From the NCBI GenBank assembly GCA_026214975.1, contig JAOBSW010000644.1, forward strand, positions 62,001 through 126,000: a stretch of 64,000 nt of DNA. Reading direction: 5' to 3'. The notes beneath the pieces are model-generated. The model saw only the letters and a program-made list of their open reading frames with translations. It was not told the origin of the DNA and did no database searches. Positions 1 through 10,860 of this stretch are shown in pieces. This DNA is from Gentiana macrophylla. Taxonomy: Eukaryota > Streptophyta > Magnoliopsida > Gentianales > Gentianaceae. Every line of letters begins with the position of its first letter. Within the stretch, counting starts at the first letter, position 1. The translations under genes were made by a program, and so were the position numbers.

Positions 1-861
1 CATCATGCAACGCTTGGTAAGGCATAGTACAATATCGCGATGTGTTCTCGACCTGAGACAAAGTAGATCGTACTCCACGCCGGTCAATCGATTGGCTAGA
101 TAAAGCGTCCTGGTACATTTCGCCGGTTATCACACTATCGGGACTCAGATATTCCCGAGGCTACTAGAGCGTGTCTCTAAGTAGGTTGCACCAGATTGTC
201 CTAGTACATCCTATTACTAGGCGTAGTGCCCTTGTTATTCATGATGTAACAAACTTGAGCTAGGTTAGATACCTTTTGGAACCTCATGTTATGCTATGAA
301 CATAATATGATAGTTAGCTAGGGTTAACAACGGAAATGAATTAATAAAAGACGGCGTTGCTTTTATTTCTTTATGAGATCATAGTTATACGATCTTCTAC
401 GCTAAGCATCGAGTACTTTTGTACTTACCCCGTTACGTTGTGTTTGTCTTCCCCTTTCCCCAAAGAAGATGAACAGGTTGCTACGGTTGACGAGTTCCTT
501 GATGATGAAGTTTGAGATAAAGTTTTTGAAGACTTAGTTCTTTTAGTTGTTTCGTTCTTAAAACAGTTGTTTCACGTTTGAACAATGTTGTCCTTCTTTT
601 TGGTTTAGCTTCTTTTGAGATCTTTTGGGATTTGGATGTTGGATGATTAGTTCTCTTTATTGGATTTAGCTTTTCACAGCATTGAAAACCGTGTGTTCGA
701 TCTTTTGTCTTTTGGTTTTCCCCGAGTCGTTTTATCTTCCGCGTCGTTTTAGTTAAGGTGTATGACGTAAGGCTTACATATATTATTGAATTTATTTGAT
801 AATTTATGTGCCGAGCGCTCTTTCCGGATAAGGACTCGGTGTCCGGGAAAGGGGCGTTACA
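1..861 (+). repeat. Element A left (5') LTR, 3' portion
   Basis: It aligns from base 1 with the right LTR from about 6992 and ends GGGGCGTTACA just before the PBS. Only the last ~860 of ~1950 bp are in the window. Differences from the right copy are few and sit mostly at CTG/CAG words (for example 47-72 against 7036-7060), often as small scrambled changes. Confidence 0.92.
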
Positions 862-863
862 GT

Positions 864-875
864 TGGTATCAGAGA
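864..875 (+). other. Element A primer binding site (tRNA-iMet type)
   Basis: TGGTATCAGAG begins three bases after the LTR end. It is complementary to the 3' end of plant initiator tRNA-Met, the usual primer of chromoviruses and many copia elements. Confidence 0.82.
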
Positions 876-965
876 GAAAGGTTTTCCTTGCTGTGTAGGA
901 CTTGATTTCTTCTTTAAGATAAGTTTTAGAGCTTTAGTAACCCCTTCTCTTTTCTTAGTTACAGA

Positions 966-2413
966 ATGGTGCTTACTAGAGGTGGAGATAATACGAGTAA
1001 CACCGAGGCAGCTAACACCCAGACGGGTAACGCTGAGGCAGGATTTACCGAGGTTGTGATTCCGAGAAAGAGAAGAAGTGGACCAGCTACTCAGAGCCCT
1101 ACGGTTTCTCAAGGAACACCCCGTCGTGAGCGACATCATGCGTGGGGTGAATCGGGGACCGGACATTGTCACCGTGAGGTAGAGTGGAACAAGGGGTCCT
1201 TCACGGTTTAACACCCGCATACCGGTTACTACTTCGGCTCAAGGACCACGAGTTGGACCGGGTTGGGACTTTCTCATCCACGGCTAGTCAGCTTTTTCGA
1301 TTATCCCACAGTATCGACGTTTCCTTTTGCACCGGCCCGAGTTTTACACCGCGAACCGACGGTTCTACCTCCACCGCCACCTAGGTCGGATTCTTTTGTA
1401 GCACTTGGCTACACTCATCCCCAACGTAACTATCAAGATCGAATGCCCCACCAAAGGCGTGAGCGCGACAAACATCATTAGTTTGGGGTTATGATGCAGA
1501 CCGATGGATTGGTATGCGAAGATGAAGAAACATAGGGTGCCGAATTCTTTGGCAATGTTGAGCCAAAGAATGCGATTTATGGATTCGTGGGTTCGAGAAG
1601 GCGTGCAGAAATATGAAAGCTCCAGAATCTGAGTGGGCTCATTTAGCCATATCCTTGTTGGCAGGAAATGCAGAAAGTTGGATGGAAGCATATGAGCAAG
1701 TTAATCCAAGGATCACGGATTGGGCGGTGTTCAAGGATCTGTTCTACAAGGAATACTTTCCTAGGACAGCACGGAATGCGAAGGCTAATGAGTTCCTGAG
1801 TTTGAAACAAGGGAGATATACTACAGTAACTCTGTACTCCCAGAAGTTCCATGAGTTGGGCAGATTCTATCCTGAGATCATGAAAAGTGAAGAGAAAAAG
1901 ATTGATAAATTCATGGAAGGATTGTCACACGAGGTGGCGAAGGGCATGCTAGGAGATAGACCTACGAGCATGGCAAGAGTCATGGATAGAGCTTTGATTG
2001 CGGAGAGATTTGCCAGTAGGCAGACGGTTGTAGTTGGAGATAAGTGGTCTTTCTCAAATTTTCAAGGAAGTAATAGAGGAGCACCGCAGCAGAATGTTAA
2101 GAGGACAGGAAATCCGGCTACGAAGAGTTCAGCAAGTGGAACGCCAGCGGTTTGTGCTAAGTGTAACAAGACACACACATGAGAGTGCATGGCAGGTAGC
2201 GTGAGTTGTTTCCACTGTGGGGAAGTGGGACATTACTCGAGAGCGTGTCCTAAGAAGCTCTCTCAAGGTAATCAGGTAGGAGGACGAGGTAACCAGCAGG
2301 GTAATCGTACTACAGGTAGCAGACCAGTTCATGTCTTCGCAGCAGATGCAGAACCGGAAGAGTTAGATGACCTTGTGGTGACAGGTACTTTTCAGTGTTT
2401 GTGTTTATTATAA
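966..2413 (+). pseudogene. gag: Element A gag (capsid and nucleocapsid), broken
   Basis: Gag forms the virus-like particle that holds the RNA. The N-terminal part (966-1211) is a low-complexity start in a different frame from the rest. The Retrotrans_gag capsid domain is clear at 1613-2160 (motifs near WMEAYEQV, FYKEYFPRTAR and LSLKQGRYTTVTLYSQKFHEL). A TGA at 2180-2182 interrupts the Cys-rich stretch, and a CCHC zinc knuckle CFHCGEVGHYSRAC follows at 2207-2248 in the same frame. At least one frameshift lies between 1200 and 1600. It sits directly upstream of protease-RT, as usual for this lineage. Confidence 0.85.
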
Positions 2414-2472
2414 ATATTTAATATGATATAGCACGCATATGATATTACATATTTGTACTTAAATAGATTCAC

Positions 2473-3855
2473 TTGTTAGGTACCATAATCATAGATAATC
2501 TAGCAGTTTCAGCTCTGTTTGATACTGGAGCATCAGGGACTTTTGTTTCCTCTAAGATAGCTAAGAAGTTGAACCTACCTCTTAAGGAATTGGAGAGACC
2601 TTTGAGTATAACCACACCTTTGGGCAGAGTCACTAGATGCGCTCAGGTCACACCCCAAGTCGATATTAGAGTTGGGACTTACAAGTGCCAGCATGCTTTG
2701 ACGGTGTTGGATTTCTCGGATTTCGATGTTATCTTGGGTATGGACTGGTTGTCCAAGAATTGTGTCTACTTGGATTGTAGAGGAAAAAGGGTGATCTTTA
2801 AGGCCCCAGGAAAATCAGCTAAGACGTTTCAGGGTAACGTATGCAAGCCTAGCAAGGGTCGTTATCCGATTATCTCAGCAGTTAAAGCCTTAAAAGCTTT
2901 GAAGAGAAGTTGCCAGGGTTTCGTTGTTTATGCATTAGATAAGGAAAAGCATAGGCCCGAGTTAGGAGAGACTCGTGTAGTTAAGGACTTTCCTGAAGTT
3001 TTCCCGGAAGATTTGCCAGGACATATGCCTGATAGGGCCATAGAGTTCGAGATCGAATTGATTGCCGGAGCATCACCAGTGGCTAAAGCACCTTATAGGA
3101 TGGCACCAGCGGATTTGAAAGAGTTGAAAACTCAGCTGAAGGAGATGCTAGAGAAAAACATCATCCAGCCAAGTACATCACCTTGGGGAGCACCGGTCTT
3201 GTTTGTGAAGAAGAAATATGGGAGTATGCGCTTGTGCATCGACTACAGAGAGTTGAATAAACTGACAATCAAGAATAAGTATCCTTTACCAAGGATTGAT
3301 GATCTATTCAGTCAGTTGCAAGGTAAGAAGGTGTTCTCTAAGATTGATCTTAGGTCCGGTTATCATCAGTTGAAGATCAAGGTGTCAGATATACCTAAGA
3401 CAGCCTTCAGTACAAGATATGGACATTATGAGTTTTTGGTCATGCCATTTGGACTCACTAATGCTCCATCGAAGTTCATGGACTTGATGCAAAGAGTTTT
3501 CTTGCCTTATCTCGATAAGTTTGTGATAGTTTTCATAGACGATATCTTGGTGTACTCTAAGGATGAGGAAGAGCATGAAGAACACCTAAGGATAGTTCTA
3601 CAAACCTTAAAGGAGAGCAAATTGTATGCCAAGTTTTCTAAGTGTGAGTTTTGGTTGGACCAAGTGAGTTTTCTTGGGCATATAATTTCTGGAGAAGGCA
3701 TTAAGGTGGATCCAGCGAAGATAGAAGCCGTTTCTAAGTGGCCTAGACCAACATCAGTAACGGAGATAAGAAGTTTCTTGGGTTTAGCTGGGTACTACCG
3801 GAAGTTTGTAAAGGATTTCTCTAAGATAGCTACACCTCTCACGAGGCTTACTTAA
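2473..3855 (+). pseudogene. pol: Element A protease and reverse transcriptase
   Basis: Open for 460 codons, starting at TTG rather than ATG, so it was probably part of a longer gag-pol frame. Residues ~15-100 are an aspartic protease with DTGAS at 2521. Residues ~205-430 are a Ty3-type reverse transcriptase: [10 protein letters not shown], then [10 protein letters not shown], then MPFGLTNAP, with catalytic FIDD at 3532-3543. The start of the RNase H linker follows ([19 protein letters not shown]). A TAA at 3853-3855 stops the frame, but homology continues in the same frame. The catalytic residues are intact; the defect is the stop. Confidence 0.93.
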
Positions 3856-4320
3856 AAGAACGTTAAGTATGAGTGGACCAGTGAATGTGAGGAAGCTTTT
3901 CAGACTTTGAAAGAAAAGTTGACCACAGCACCTGTGTTAGCATTACCGGAAGTTTTTGATAACTATGATGTATATACAGATGCATCGGGTCAAGGTTTGG
4001 GTTGTGTTTTGATGCAATCAAGAAAGGTAATTGCTTATGCATCTAGGCAGTTGAAGGTGCATGAGAAGAATTACCCTACACACGACTTGGAGTTAGCAAG
4101 AGTGGTATTTGCTCTCAAGCTTTGGAGACACTATCTCAGTATGGTGTCAAGGCAAGGATCTTCACGGATCATAAGAGTCTTAAGTTCTTCTTTACTCGGA
4201 GAATCAACATGAGACAAAGAAGATGGTTGGAGTTCGTGAAAGATTACGACTTGGACATTCAATACCACCCGGTAAAGCGAATGTGTAGCAGAGATGCACT
4301 TAGCCGGAGAGCGGTTAATG
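3856..4320 (+). pseudogene. pol: Element A RNase H domain
   Basis: Removes RNA from the RNA:DNA hybrid. The frame continues from RT after the stop. [15 protein letters not shown] holds the first catalytic Asp near 3968, followed by [20 protein letters not shown] frameshift near 4130, where a CTCAG word occurs, moves the rest ([12 protein letters not shown] and the tail up to RDALSRR) into the frame that runs on through integrase. The break is consistent with the CTG/CAG-type changes seen between the LTR copies. Confidence 0.85.
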
Positions 4321-5600
4321 CTATCACTACCTTGCAAGAAGGCGTAGATCGCTTGGATAGGATGCAGATTCAAGTGATTGAAAGGAAGGGTGAAGCTCGG
4401 AATTTGGCGCCATTGATGGAAAGGTCAGATTTGCTAGATGAAATTCGGGCTAAGCAAGATAAAGACCCTGTGTTGATTAATTTGAAGCGGGTAGCTCGAG
4501 AGAAGCCTACAGTGGGTTATCAGTTGGACAAGAGTGGTCATCTTTGGTACGGAGACCGTTTGTGTGTGCCCGATGTGGATGGCCTAAGAGAGAAGGTTAT
4601 GGATGAAGCTCATAAGATTGCTTTTGCGGTACATCCAGGAGCCACTAAGATGTATAGAGATCTCAAGGAAAGGTATTGGTGGCCTGGTATGATGTTAGGG
4701 ATCGCAGAGTTCGTGGCAAGATGTGATACATGCCAGAGAGTGAAAGCAGAACACAGAAGACCAGGAGGTTTGTTGAAACCCTTGGAGGTACCGGAATGGA
4801 AATGGGAGAATATCACGATGGATTTCATCACCGGTTTGCCAAAGACTAAGGGCGGTCATGACATGATTTGGGTGATTGTGGATAGACTCACAAAATCAGC
4901 CCATTTCTTGCCGTGTAAAGTGGACATGCCTATAAAGAAGTTCGCTACTATGTATATCGACAATATAGTGAAGCTTCATGGTGTGCCTTTAACTATTGTA
5001 TCCGGCGAGGATAGTAGATTTATCGCCGCTTCGGAAGGGCTTACTGAAAGCTTTTGGGACTAAGGCGATTTGAGTATAGCGTTTCATCCAGACGGATGGG
5101 CGTCGAGAGAGAACAATTCGAGACTCTCGAGGATATGCTTAGAGCTTGTGTTTTGGATGCCGGAGGATCATGGATAGATTACCTCAACTTGGCTGAGTTT
5201 GCTTAAAACAATAGTTATCATGCAAGTTTGGGAATGCCACCTTTTGAGGCCTTGTACGGTAGGAAGTGTAGAACTCCACTTTACTGGGATGAAGTGGGAG
5301 AGAAACATATCACAGGGCCGGAGATGGTTCAACAAGCCAAGGAGAAAATTGAGTTGATAAGGAAAAATCGAAAGTCGCTCAAGATCGTCGGAAGAGTTGG
5401 GCCGATGTTAGAAGAAGACTCGCTAGAGTTTGAGGTCGGGGATAGAGTTTACCTTCGAGCGTCTCCGATGAAGGGTATCAAGAGGTTCGGACAGAAAGGA
5501 AAGCTAAGTCCAAGGTATGTAGGACCTTTTGATGTCATCGAAAGAGTTGGGAAGTTGGCTTATAGACTTGGTTACCGTGAGTCGATGTCTCAGAGTCCAC
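4321..5600 (+). pseudogene. pol: Element A integrase (H2C2, DDE core, GPF/Y)
   Basis: Inserts the cDNA into the chromosome. The H2C2 zinc finger is at ~4600-4740 (HPGATKMYRDLKERYWWPG then CDTCQ). The core starts WENITMDFITGLPKTKGGHD at ~4800. The second acidic region near 5010 is altered and the frame is lost near 5063. A stretch to 5220 with further stops covers the third catalytic region, and 5228-5560 resumes with FEALYGRKCRTPLYWDEVG and the GPF/Y module SPRYVGPFDVIERVG. At least two frameshifts, so it is not functional as read. Confidence 0.88.
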
Positions 5601-5870
5601 AATGTTTTCCATGTATCGATGCTTGGAAGTGTCTATCTAAAGTGGACGTGGAATCGAGATTGACCCGGAAGTGTTGCAAGATAATCTCTCCTACGTGGAG
5701 TAGCCGATAAGGATTACGGATAGAAAGAGAAGATGATAAAGAGACGAGTGATCCCGTTAGTGTTAGTGCAATGGAGCAATCATGCACCGACGGAAGCCAC
5801 TTGGGAAGTGGAAGCGGACATGTTCAACGAGTTCCCGAGTTCCCTCATCTACAGTGCACGATCTAGTTTG
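5600..5870 (+). pseudogene. Element A chromodomain remnant
   Basis: Tekay-lineage integrases end in a chromodomain that helps target heterochromatin. The frame after the GPF/Y module ends at a stop at 5710. In another frame, 5760-5850 reads like the end of a Tekay chromodomain (QWSNHAPTEATWEVEADMFN, about 5769-5828). Assignment rests on that stretch alone and on its position just before the PPT. Confidence 0.6.
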
Positions 5871-5885
5871 AGGACTAAACTCCTC

Positions 5886-5898
5886 TTAAGGGGAGGAA
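5886..5898 (+). other. Element A polypurine tract
   Basis: The purine run AAGGGGAGGAA lies immediately before the TGTAATATCCCG start of the right LTR, the expected place for plus-strand priming. Confidence 0.8.
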
Positions 5899-6526
5899 TG
5901 TAATATCCCGATTTTTGAAAAGGGCAATTCGGTCTTTTAGCAAAAAATCAGAATATTATGTTATTTTTAATTAAAGGATTTTCGAAAAAAGAAATAGGAT
6001 AAACAAGGATTTTCTTTTTAAGGAAAATAATTAAATAATTAGGTAATTGGGATTATAAAAGGAAAACTAATCCTAATTTTAACCTAGTTGTTTTTGACAA
6101 AAAAAAAGAAAGGGGCGCATATTTTTGAGAAGAGAGGCCGCAAGTTTGAAAAAAGGAGAAGAAGAAGCTCTTTTGAGGCTAATCCGTTGTTCTTTTCATC
6201 AGACTCATCAAGAGAGAAAGGATCACCGCGAGACGAGGATCGTTTTGATATCAACAATCCTTAAATCCATTAACGTTTGGATTTAAAGGTTAAACTTTTG
6301 ACGGGTTGAAGCTTTGGATCGTTGTACCACGCAATTTAAGGTAACGTGGTTTTCTTATCGTATGATTAAGGTTTCGTAAAGTGGTAGAGCAATTTGTATG
6401 ATTGTTTTTCATGGTTTTAATTCGTTTAAGTTGAGTTTGGGTTGAATTTGAGAAGAAAACGCAGAGCGCAGAAAAACTGTCCTCTGTGGTGCAGGAAAGG
6501 AAAACGCGTAAATGTGCAAGAGGAGG

Positions 6527-6563
6527 CTCGGTCGACCGAGCCCGGTCCATTCGGTCGACCGAG
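6527..6563. promoter_or_regulatory. Palindrome pair in element A LTR (CTCGGTCGACCGAG type)
   Basis: A perfect 14-bp palindrome CTCGGTCGACCGAG at 6527-6540 is followed by TCGGTCGACCGAG at 6551-6563, centres about 23 bp apart. The block and its flanks (about 6513-6563) are almost the same as in the LTRs of unrelated element D (24289-24336). Regulatory function is inference. Confidence 0.6.
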
Positions 6564-7795
6564 GGTGGTTCATCCGTCACGGATGAGGTGTGTATCCGCA
6601 CGGCTATTTCTCCGCGGTCGGATCGCAAGTTTATTCGTCGGACATGGGCCGTTCATTTCGATTGTTCGCTTTTTATGTGTTTCAAGCTTTATAATAGCAT
6701 ATTTACTGCTTAACCTTACGTGACAAAGCCCTGAATTAGCTTTTGATGCGTTTAGTTCCGGCACCACATGGATTCCCTAAAAAGACGAAGTGTGGGACCG
6801 TCGAAAGCTTTGGATTTGCCTTGTGCTTCGATAAGCTAGAGTTTATCGATGTATGTGTAATTGCTAGGGCTTGTCCGTGTCTAGTGGTCTAAGTACGAGA
6901 GTAGGAGATGTGAGGGATCTTACTTGAAAACACTTAGGTGGCTAGTTAAACATCTAATTAAACGTATGTGCTAGATTAATAATCTTAAACATCATGCAAT
7001 GCTTGGTAAGGCATAGGACAATATCGCGATGTGTTCTCTGACCAGACAAAGTAGACTGTACCCACGCCGGTCAATCGATTGGCTAGATAAAGCGTCTGGT
7101 ACATTCTGCCGGTTATCACACTATCGGGACTCAGATATTCCCGGGGCTACTAGAGCGTGTCTCTAAGTAGGTTGCACCCAGTTGTCCTAGTACATCCTAT
7201 TACTAGGCGTAGTGCCCTGGTTATTCATGATGTAACAAACTTGAGCTAGGTTAGATACCTTTTGGAACCTCATGTTATGCTATGAACATAATATGATAGT
7301 TAGGTAGGGTTAACAACGGAAATGAATTAATAAAAGACGGCGTTGCTTTTATTTCTTTATGAGATCATAGTTATACGATCTTCTACGCAAGCATCGAGTA
7401 CTTTTGTACTTACCCCGTTACGTTGTGTTTGTCTTCCCTTTTCCCAAAGAAGAAGAACAGCAGTTGCTACGGTTGTGAGTTCCTTGATGATGAAGTTTGA
7501 GATGAAGTTTTTGAAGACTTAGTTCTTTTAGTTGTTTCTTTCTTAAAACAGTTGTTTCACGTTTGAACAATGTTGTCCTTCTTTTTGGTTTAGCTTCTTT
7601 TGAGATCTTTTGGGATTTGGATGTTGGATGATTAGTTCTCTTTATTGGATTTAGCTTTTCACAGCATTGAAAACCGTGTGTTCGATCTTTTGTCTTTTGG
7701 TTTTCCCCGAGTCGTTTTATCTTCCGCGTCGTTTTAGTTATGGTGTATGACGTAAGGCTTACATATATTATTGAATTTATTTGATAATATTTGTG

Positions 7796-7836
7796 CCGAG
7801 CGCTCTTTCCGGATAAGGACTCGGTGTCCGGGAAAG
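7796..7836 (+). other. Possible H-type pseudoknot at end of element A U5
   Basis: CCGAG (7796-7800) can pair with CTCGG (7820-7824), and CTTTCCGGA (7805-7813) with TCCGGGAAAG (7827-7836, one bulge). The two stems interleave, which is pseudoknot geometry. The left LTR keeps all four arms (811-815, 820-828, 835-839, 842-851), where they end 13 bases before the PBS. Confidence 0.4.
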
Positions 7837-7846
7837 GGGCGTTACA

Positions 7847-8132
7847 TGATGTCTATCTTTATTACGATCAGATTCTTCTCCGATTTATCTTGAGATTTAT
7901 TTCCTTATGTCGGTAGATATCCTCCTGATTTACCGTAATCTGTAAAATCAATAATTATCACACAGTAAATCATATTTTAATAATAAAAATAGATAAATAC
8001 CAAATTATATTCTACAAACCACAAAAATTAAATAAACATTATAAACATGTGATTTAATATAAAATATATATTATTAAGCTCGATTTAAGGATAACGTTGA
8101 TGACTTTTACGGGTATAATTTGACCGTCATCA
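7847..8132 (-). repeat. Element B 3' LTR, 5' portion
   Basis: Reads TGATGACGGTCAAATTATACC on the minus strand from 8132 down and matches the 5' LTR of B with only a handful of differences. The rest of this LTR should lie left of element A, outside the window. Confidence 0.88.
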
Positions 8133-9222
8133 ATTACCCCCCACTTAGACTTTGATCGTCCCGAACAAAGCATCAATAAGTCATTCCCCAAGATAACAAT
8201 TTCCAATGGTCAAATCATACTTACACAAGAAACTCGAGTCAACTCATACCATTCATGCTCATAAGGTATCCATTATTCTCTACTCGCTATGAATCGAAGT
8301 GATGTGTGCATGTGCATTCAGTTTTATATAATCGTGGCAAGATTAGAGTTTATGCTAACTTCGCAATCTCGACCTACCAACATCAGTATTCCCACTTCTT
8401 AAGCCTCACATGGGTAAAGACATGGTGCAACAAGCAAGAGCGTTATCCAAGAGGTTTTTGGACTCGGAGACCGAGAAATACTCAAAACCTCTTAAAAATT
8501 TGAATTTCTTCGCATTTTCATAATTTCACGCATTAACACCTCTCAAGAAAGAAACTTTCTTTAAAATTAAATTATGCATTGCAAGAATTCCCCTCTCACG
8601 GATTAGTCAATAACATTGATTATTACCACAAGCGCGGGGCTACTTTGGTAATGTTGCTACAAGCCCAGTGTTTAACGCATTGTCAAAACACAGATAATTC
8701 TCAAGCTTATTACTCTGCTTTGATGGCCAGAATATAGGAATACATCAGCAGATAAATATCGATACTAAGTTCACATAACCAATCATCTACGCAATGTACA
8801 CATAATTTCTTCCGTTATTATAATTTGTGCGGTAACCGTCGATTCAAAGATTGAGTAATCGAATAATAAATAACTACTTGCAACAGTCGGCATGAATATC
8901 TTTAAATTTACATTCACATAAGTATAAAATGATCATGTACTCATGCACTATGTTCCTTTCTTACGAATTCACAGCTAGGAACTCACAATTCTAAGGGTAC
9001 GAGATTATTAATTTGGCATTTATTTAATTTTTGCAATTTCCACCGTTTTATTTTTCACACATATAATAGCTAAGTCTCTTACCCCCCACTTTAACATGGC
9101 ATTGTCCCTATTGACAAAGAAAAAATGAGAGTTTAAGAAAAAGACTTAGCTCTGGAAACGGCTCTCAAGGAAGATGCAGAATGCAGACGTAATCCAAGCA
9201 CGTCGTGGAGCATCTGGCATAT
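8133..9222 (-). other. Element B 3' non-coding region with two polypurine tracts
   Basis: No coding frame is visible. On the minus strand the terminal PPT (about 8135-8147, AAGTGGGGGGTA) abuts the LTR, and a second similar tract lies at about 9076-9093. Element D has the same pair (28717-28733 and 29655-29668). Confidence 0.65.
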
Positions 9223-10836
9223 TGTTAAGGGTGAAAGTCTATGTTTTATTATGATATATTTTATGGTATTTTCCCTCTTAATCGGATTAATTGCATAATA
9301 AATGGCCCTTATATGGAAATATTGAGCATACTAGGTTTTTAAGGACTTAATTGCAATATTGAATAAATTATGTGTTTTCATCATGAATTATAATTAATTG
9401 GACTTTATTACAGTTTGCGATGTTTTCCATGTGTTATAGGTATGTTTATTGTGCTCAAATGATGATCAAAAGGGTTAAAATTCGAGCTATAAAGATTTAA
9501 GAAGAGATAATGATCGAATGGAGTGGACAGGAAAAGAGATAGAGATGATTTAATCAAGTTTTATTCCAGCTAAAACTGGCGTCCAAGTCCCGTCCAGGAG
9601 CGGACGGGCGTCTGACAATCTAAACGGGCGTCTAGAGGAAGAATTCAATATTGAGGCATCATGAACTTACTGAACGAACGTCTAGAAGGAGCAGACCAGC
9701 GTCCAAGGTGCAAAAAAGAAGATCGAGAGAGTTTGGGCGCTATCCGCATTGAACCTCTACATTGGAGTTCAGAACACTTGGACGAGCGTCCACTTAACCG
9801 GACGAGCGTCCGGATTGCCGACTTAGTGAAACCGCCTAAAATCTCTATAAATACTTGCCTATTTTCACACATGGAGATACCAACTTTACAATTCTCGAAC
9901 CCTAAACCCTAGGGGCGGCTATAGGCTGCGTTTTTACTCAGTTTTTTTTCCCAGTTTTATGTTCTTAAATTCCTAGATTAAATTAGTTTAGTTTATGCAA
10001 TTTACTCCAACAATTCAAGCTATTCAAGGATGCTAAGAGGCTAGGCTCCAATCGAACGAGCATTGTGAAGCCATCCAATTTTCATTGATTTTGATTCTTC
10101 GACTATATTGTAAGTTTTAATCAAGTTGCTTCCTTTATCATGTCTTATGATGATTAATTGCATTTATATCGAAAGATGTGCATGTATGATGTTTTATATT
10201 TGATGAAAGTCTTTATAAACATTAGATCACCATGATTTAGGAATGGATCTTTAATCTATGTCAAACGAAAGTTGATAGGTTGAAAATCTAGGTTAAAACG
10301 TTAAAGTTTACATCTTTGTTTATGTTATGACGCGTTAATTTCCGTAAATCGAAAGATAGAAATTAATAGGCGAATCATCTACGAAAGTAGGATTCATACC
10401 TTTGATAAGATGAACCACAACTTGGTAAAAACTGCAATATAATCGGGATGAGAGATTAGTGTTTGTTGGATCGGTGGATCAATACTCGTTTGCCCATATT
10501 AAACTTGATTTAACCCTTGAGACTTGAACTGTTAGTTAGTTTATTTTCTATTGCACTTTTAAGGTAATTTGTTCGCAACCAAACCTCCCTAGCTTTGGAT
10601 TCGTCCTCTGTCTAGTTTATATTCAGCATATATGTTCAGTTTAGTTTTGTTTAATCGCTGTTTAGTTTAGTTTTCCGTGACATAGCTTAGTTAGACAAAA
10701 ACTAGGAACCACAATCGTCTAGTTCCCCGTAAGATCGACCCGGCATTAACCACTAGTACTACGATCCTTATACTTGGGGTTAACCGGATTATAAATTTAT
10801 TACTTGTTTGTTTTTCATAGATAAAATCCGTAGACA
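9223..10836 (+). repeat. Element C left (5') LTR, 1614 bp
   Basis: Starts TGTTAAGGGTG and ends CCGTAGACA, followed two bases later by the PBS. It matches 22393-23985 throughout. It holds the GGACGAGCGTCC motif pairs (9602-9811) and a TATA box (9846-9853). A possible splice donor GTAAGTTTT lies near 10110. Confidence 0.92.
9602..9853 (+). promoter_or_regulatory. Element C LTR promoter: paired dyad motifs plus TATA box
   Basis: Dyad words of the type GGACGNNCGTCC occur in pairs about 20 bp apart: near 9604/9624, 9674/9695 and 9782/9802. The best pair (both GGACGAGCGTCC) ends at 9811, and TATAAATA follows at 9846-9853, 35 bp later. The right LTR (22945, 22965, TATA 23011-23018) and the solo LTR at 56204-57680 keep the same geometry. 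Binding by a protein is inference. Confidence 0.65.
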
Positions 10837-10838
10837 AG

Positions 10839-10860
10839 TTTTTGGCGCCGTTGCCGGGGA
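10839..10860 (+). other. Element C primer binding site (tRNA-Asp type)
   Basis: TTTTGGCGCCGTTGCCGGGG follows the LTR. It is complementary to the plant tRNA-Asp 3' end, the primer typical of Athila/Tat elements. Confidence 0.82.

Larger units (their letters stand above)
1..7846 (+). mobile_element. Element A: Tekay/Del-type chromovirus (Ty3/gypsy), 5' LTR cut by window edge
   Basis: Two copies of one LTR bracket a gag-PR-RT-RNase H-INT region in gypsy order on the + strand. The LTR begins TGTAATATCCCG and ends GGGGCGTTACA, and a tRNA-iMet-type PBS follows the left copy. The last coding segment, after the GPF/Y module, reads in another frame as a Tekay-type chromodomain, which places it among the chromoviruses (family knowledge). 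The right flank (7847 on) matches 34638 on, inside the LTR of element B, so A inserted into that LTR. The left flank and TSD lie outside the window. Stops and frameshifts break every domain, so the copy looks non-autonomous. Confidence 0.9.
5899..7846 (+). repeat. Element A right (3') LTR, 1948 bp
   Basis: Begins TGTAATATCCCG after the PPT and ends GGGGCGTTACA; from ~6992 it matches the left LTR at the window start. It holds a palindrome pair (6527-6563), an inverted repeat CATCCGT/ACGGATG (6571-6585), a possible TATA element TATAATAG (6690-6697), and near its end a pseudoknot-like arrangement (7796-7836). Short reading frames at 6290-6767 fall in this LTR and look like chance. Confidence 0.92.
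7847..9222 (-). mobile_element. Element B, 3' part (Athila-like, minus strand)
   Basis: 7847-8132 is nearly identical to 34638-34924, the LTR of B. 8133-9222 is the reverse complement of the sequence upstream of the 3' LTR in related element D (about 28600-29668). It is therefore the 3' end of a minus-strand element, cut on the left by A and on the right by C. Its 5' part resumes at 31428-34924. The short reading frame at 8306-8503 is in this non-coding part. Confidence 0.82.

Noticed and set aside
804..1220. 138-codon minus-strand frame over the A LTR/PBS/gag start
   Set aside because: Antisense to LTR, PBS and the gag N-terminus; no independent support.
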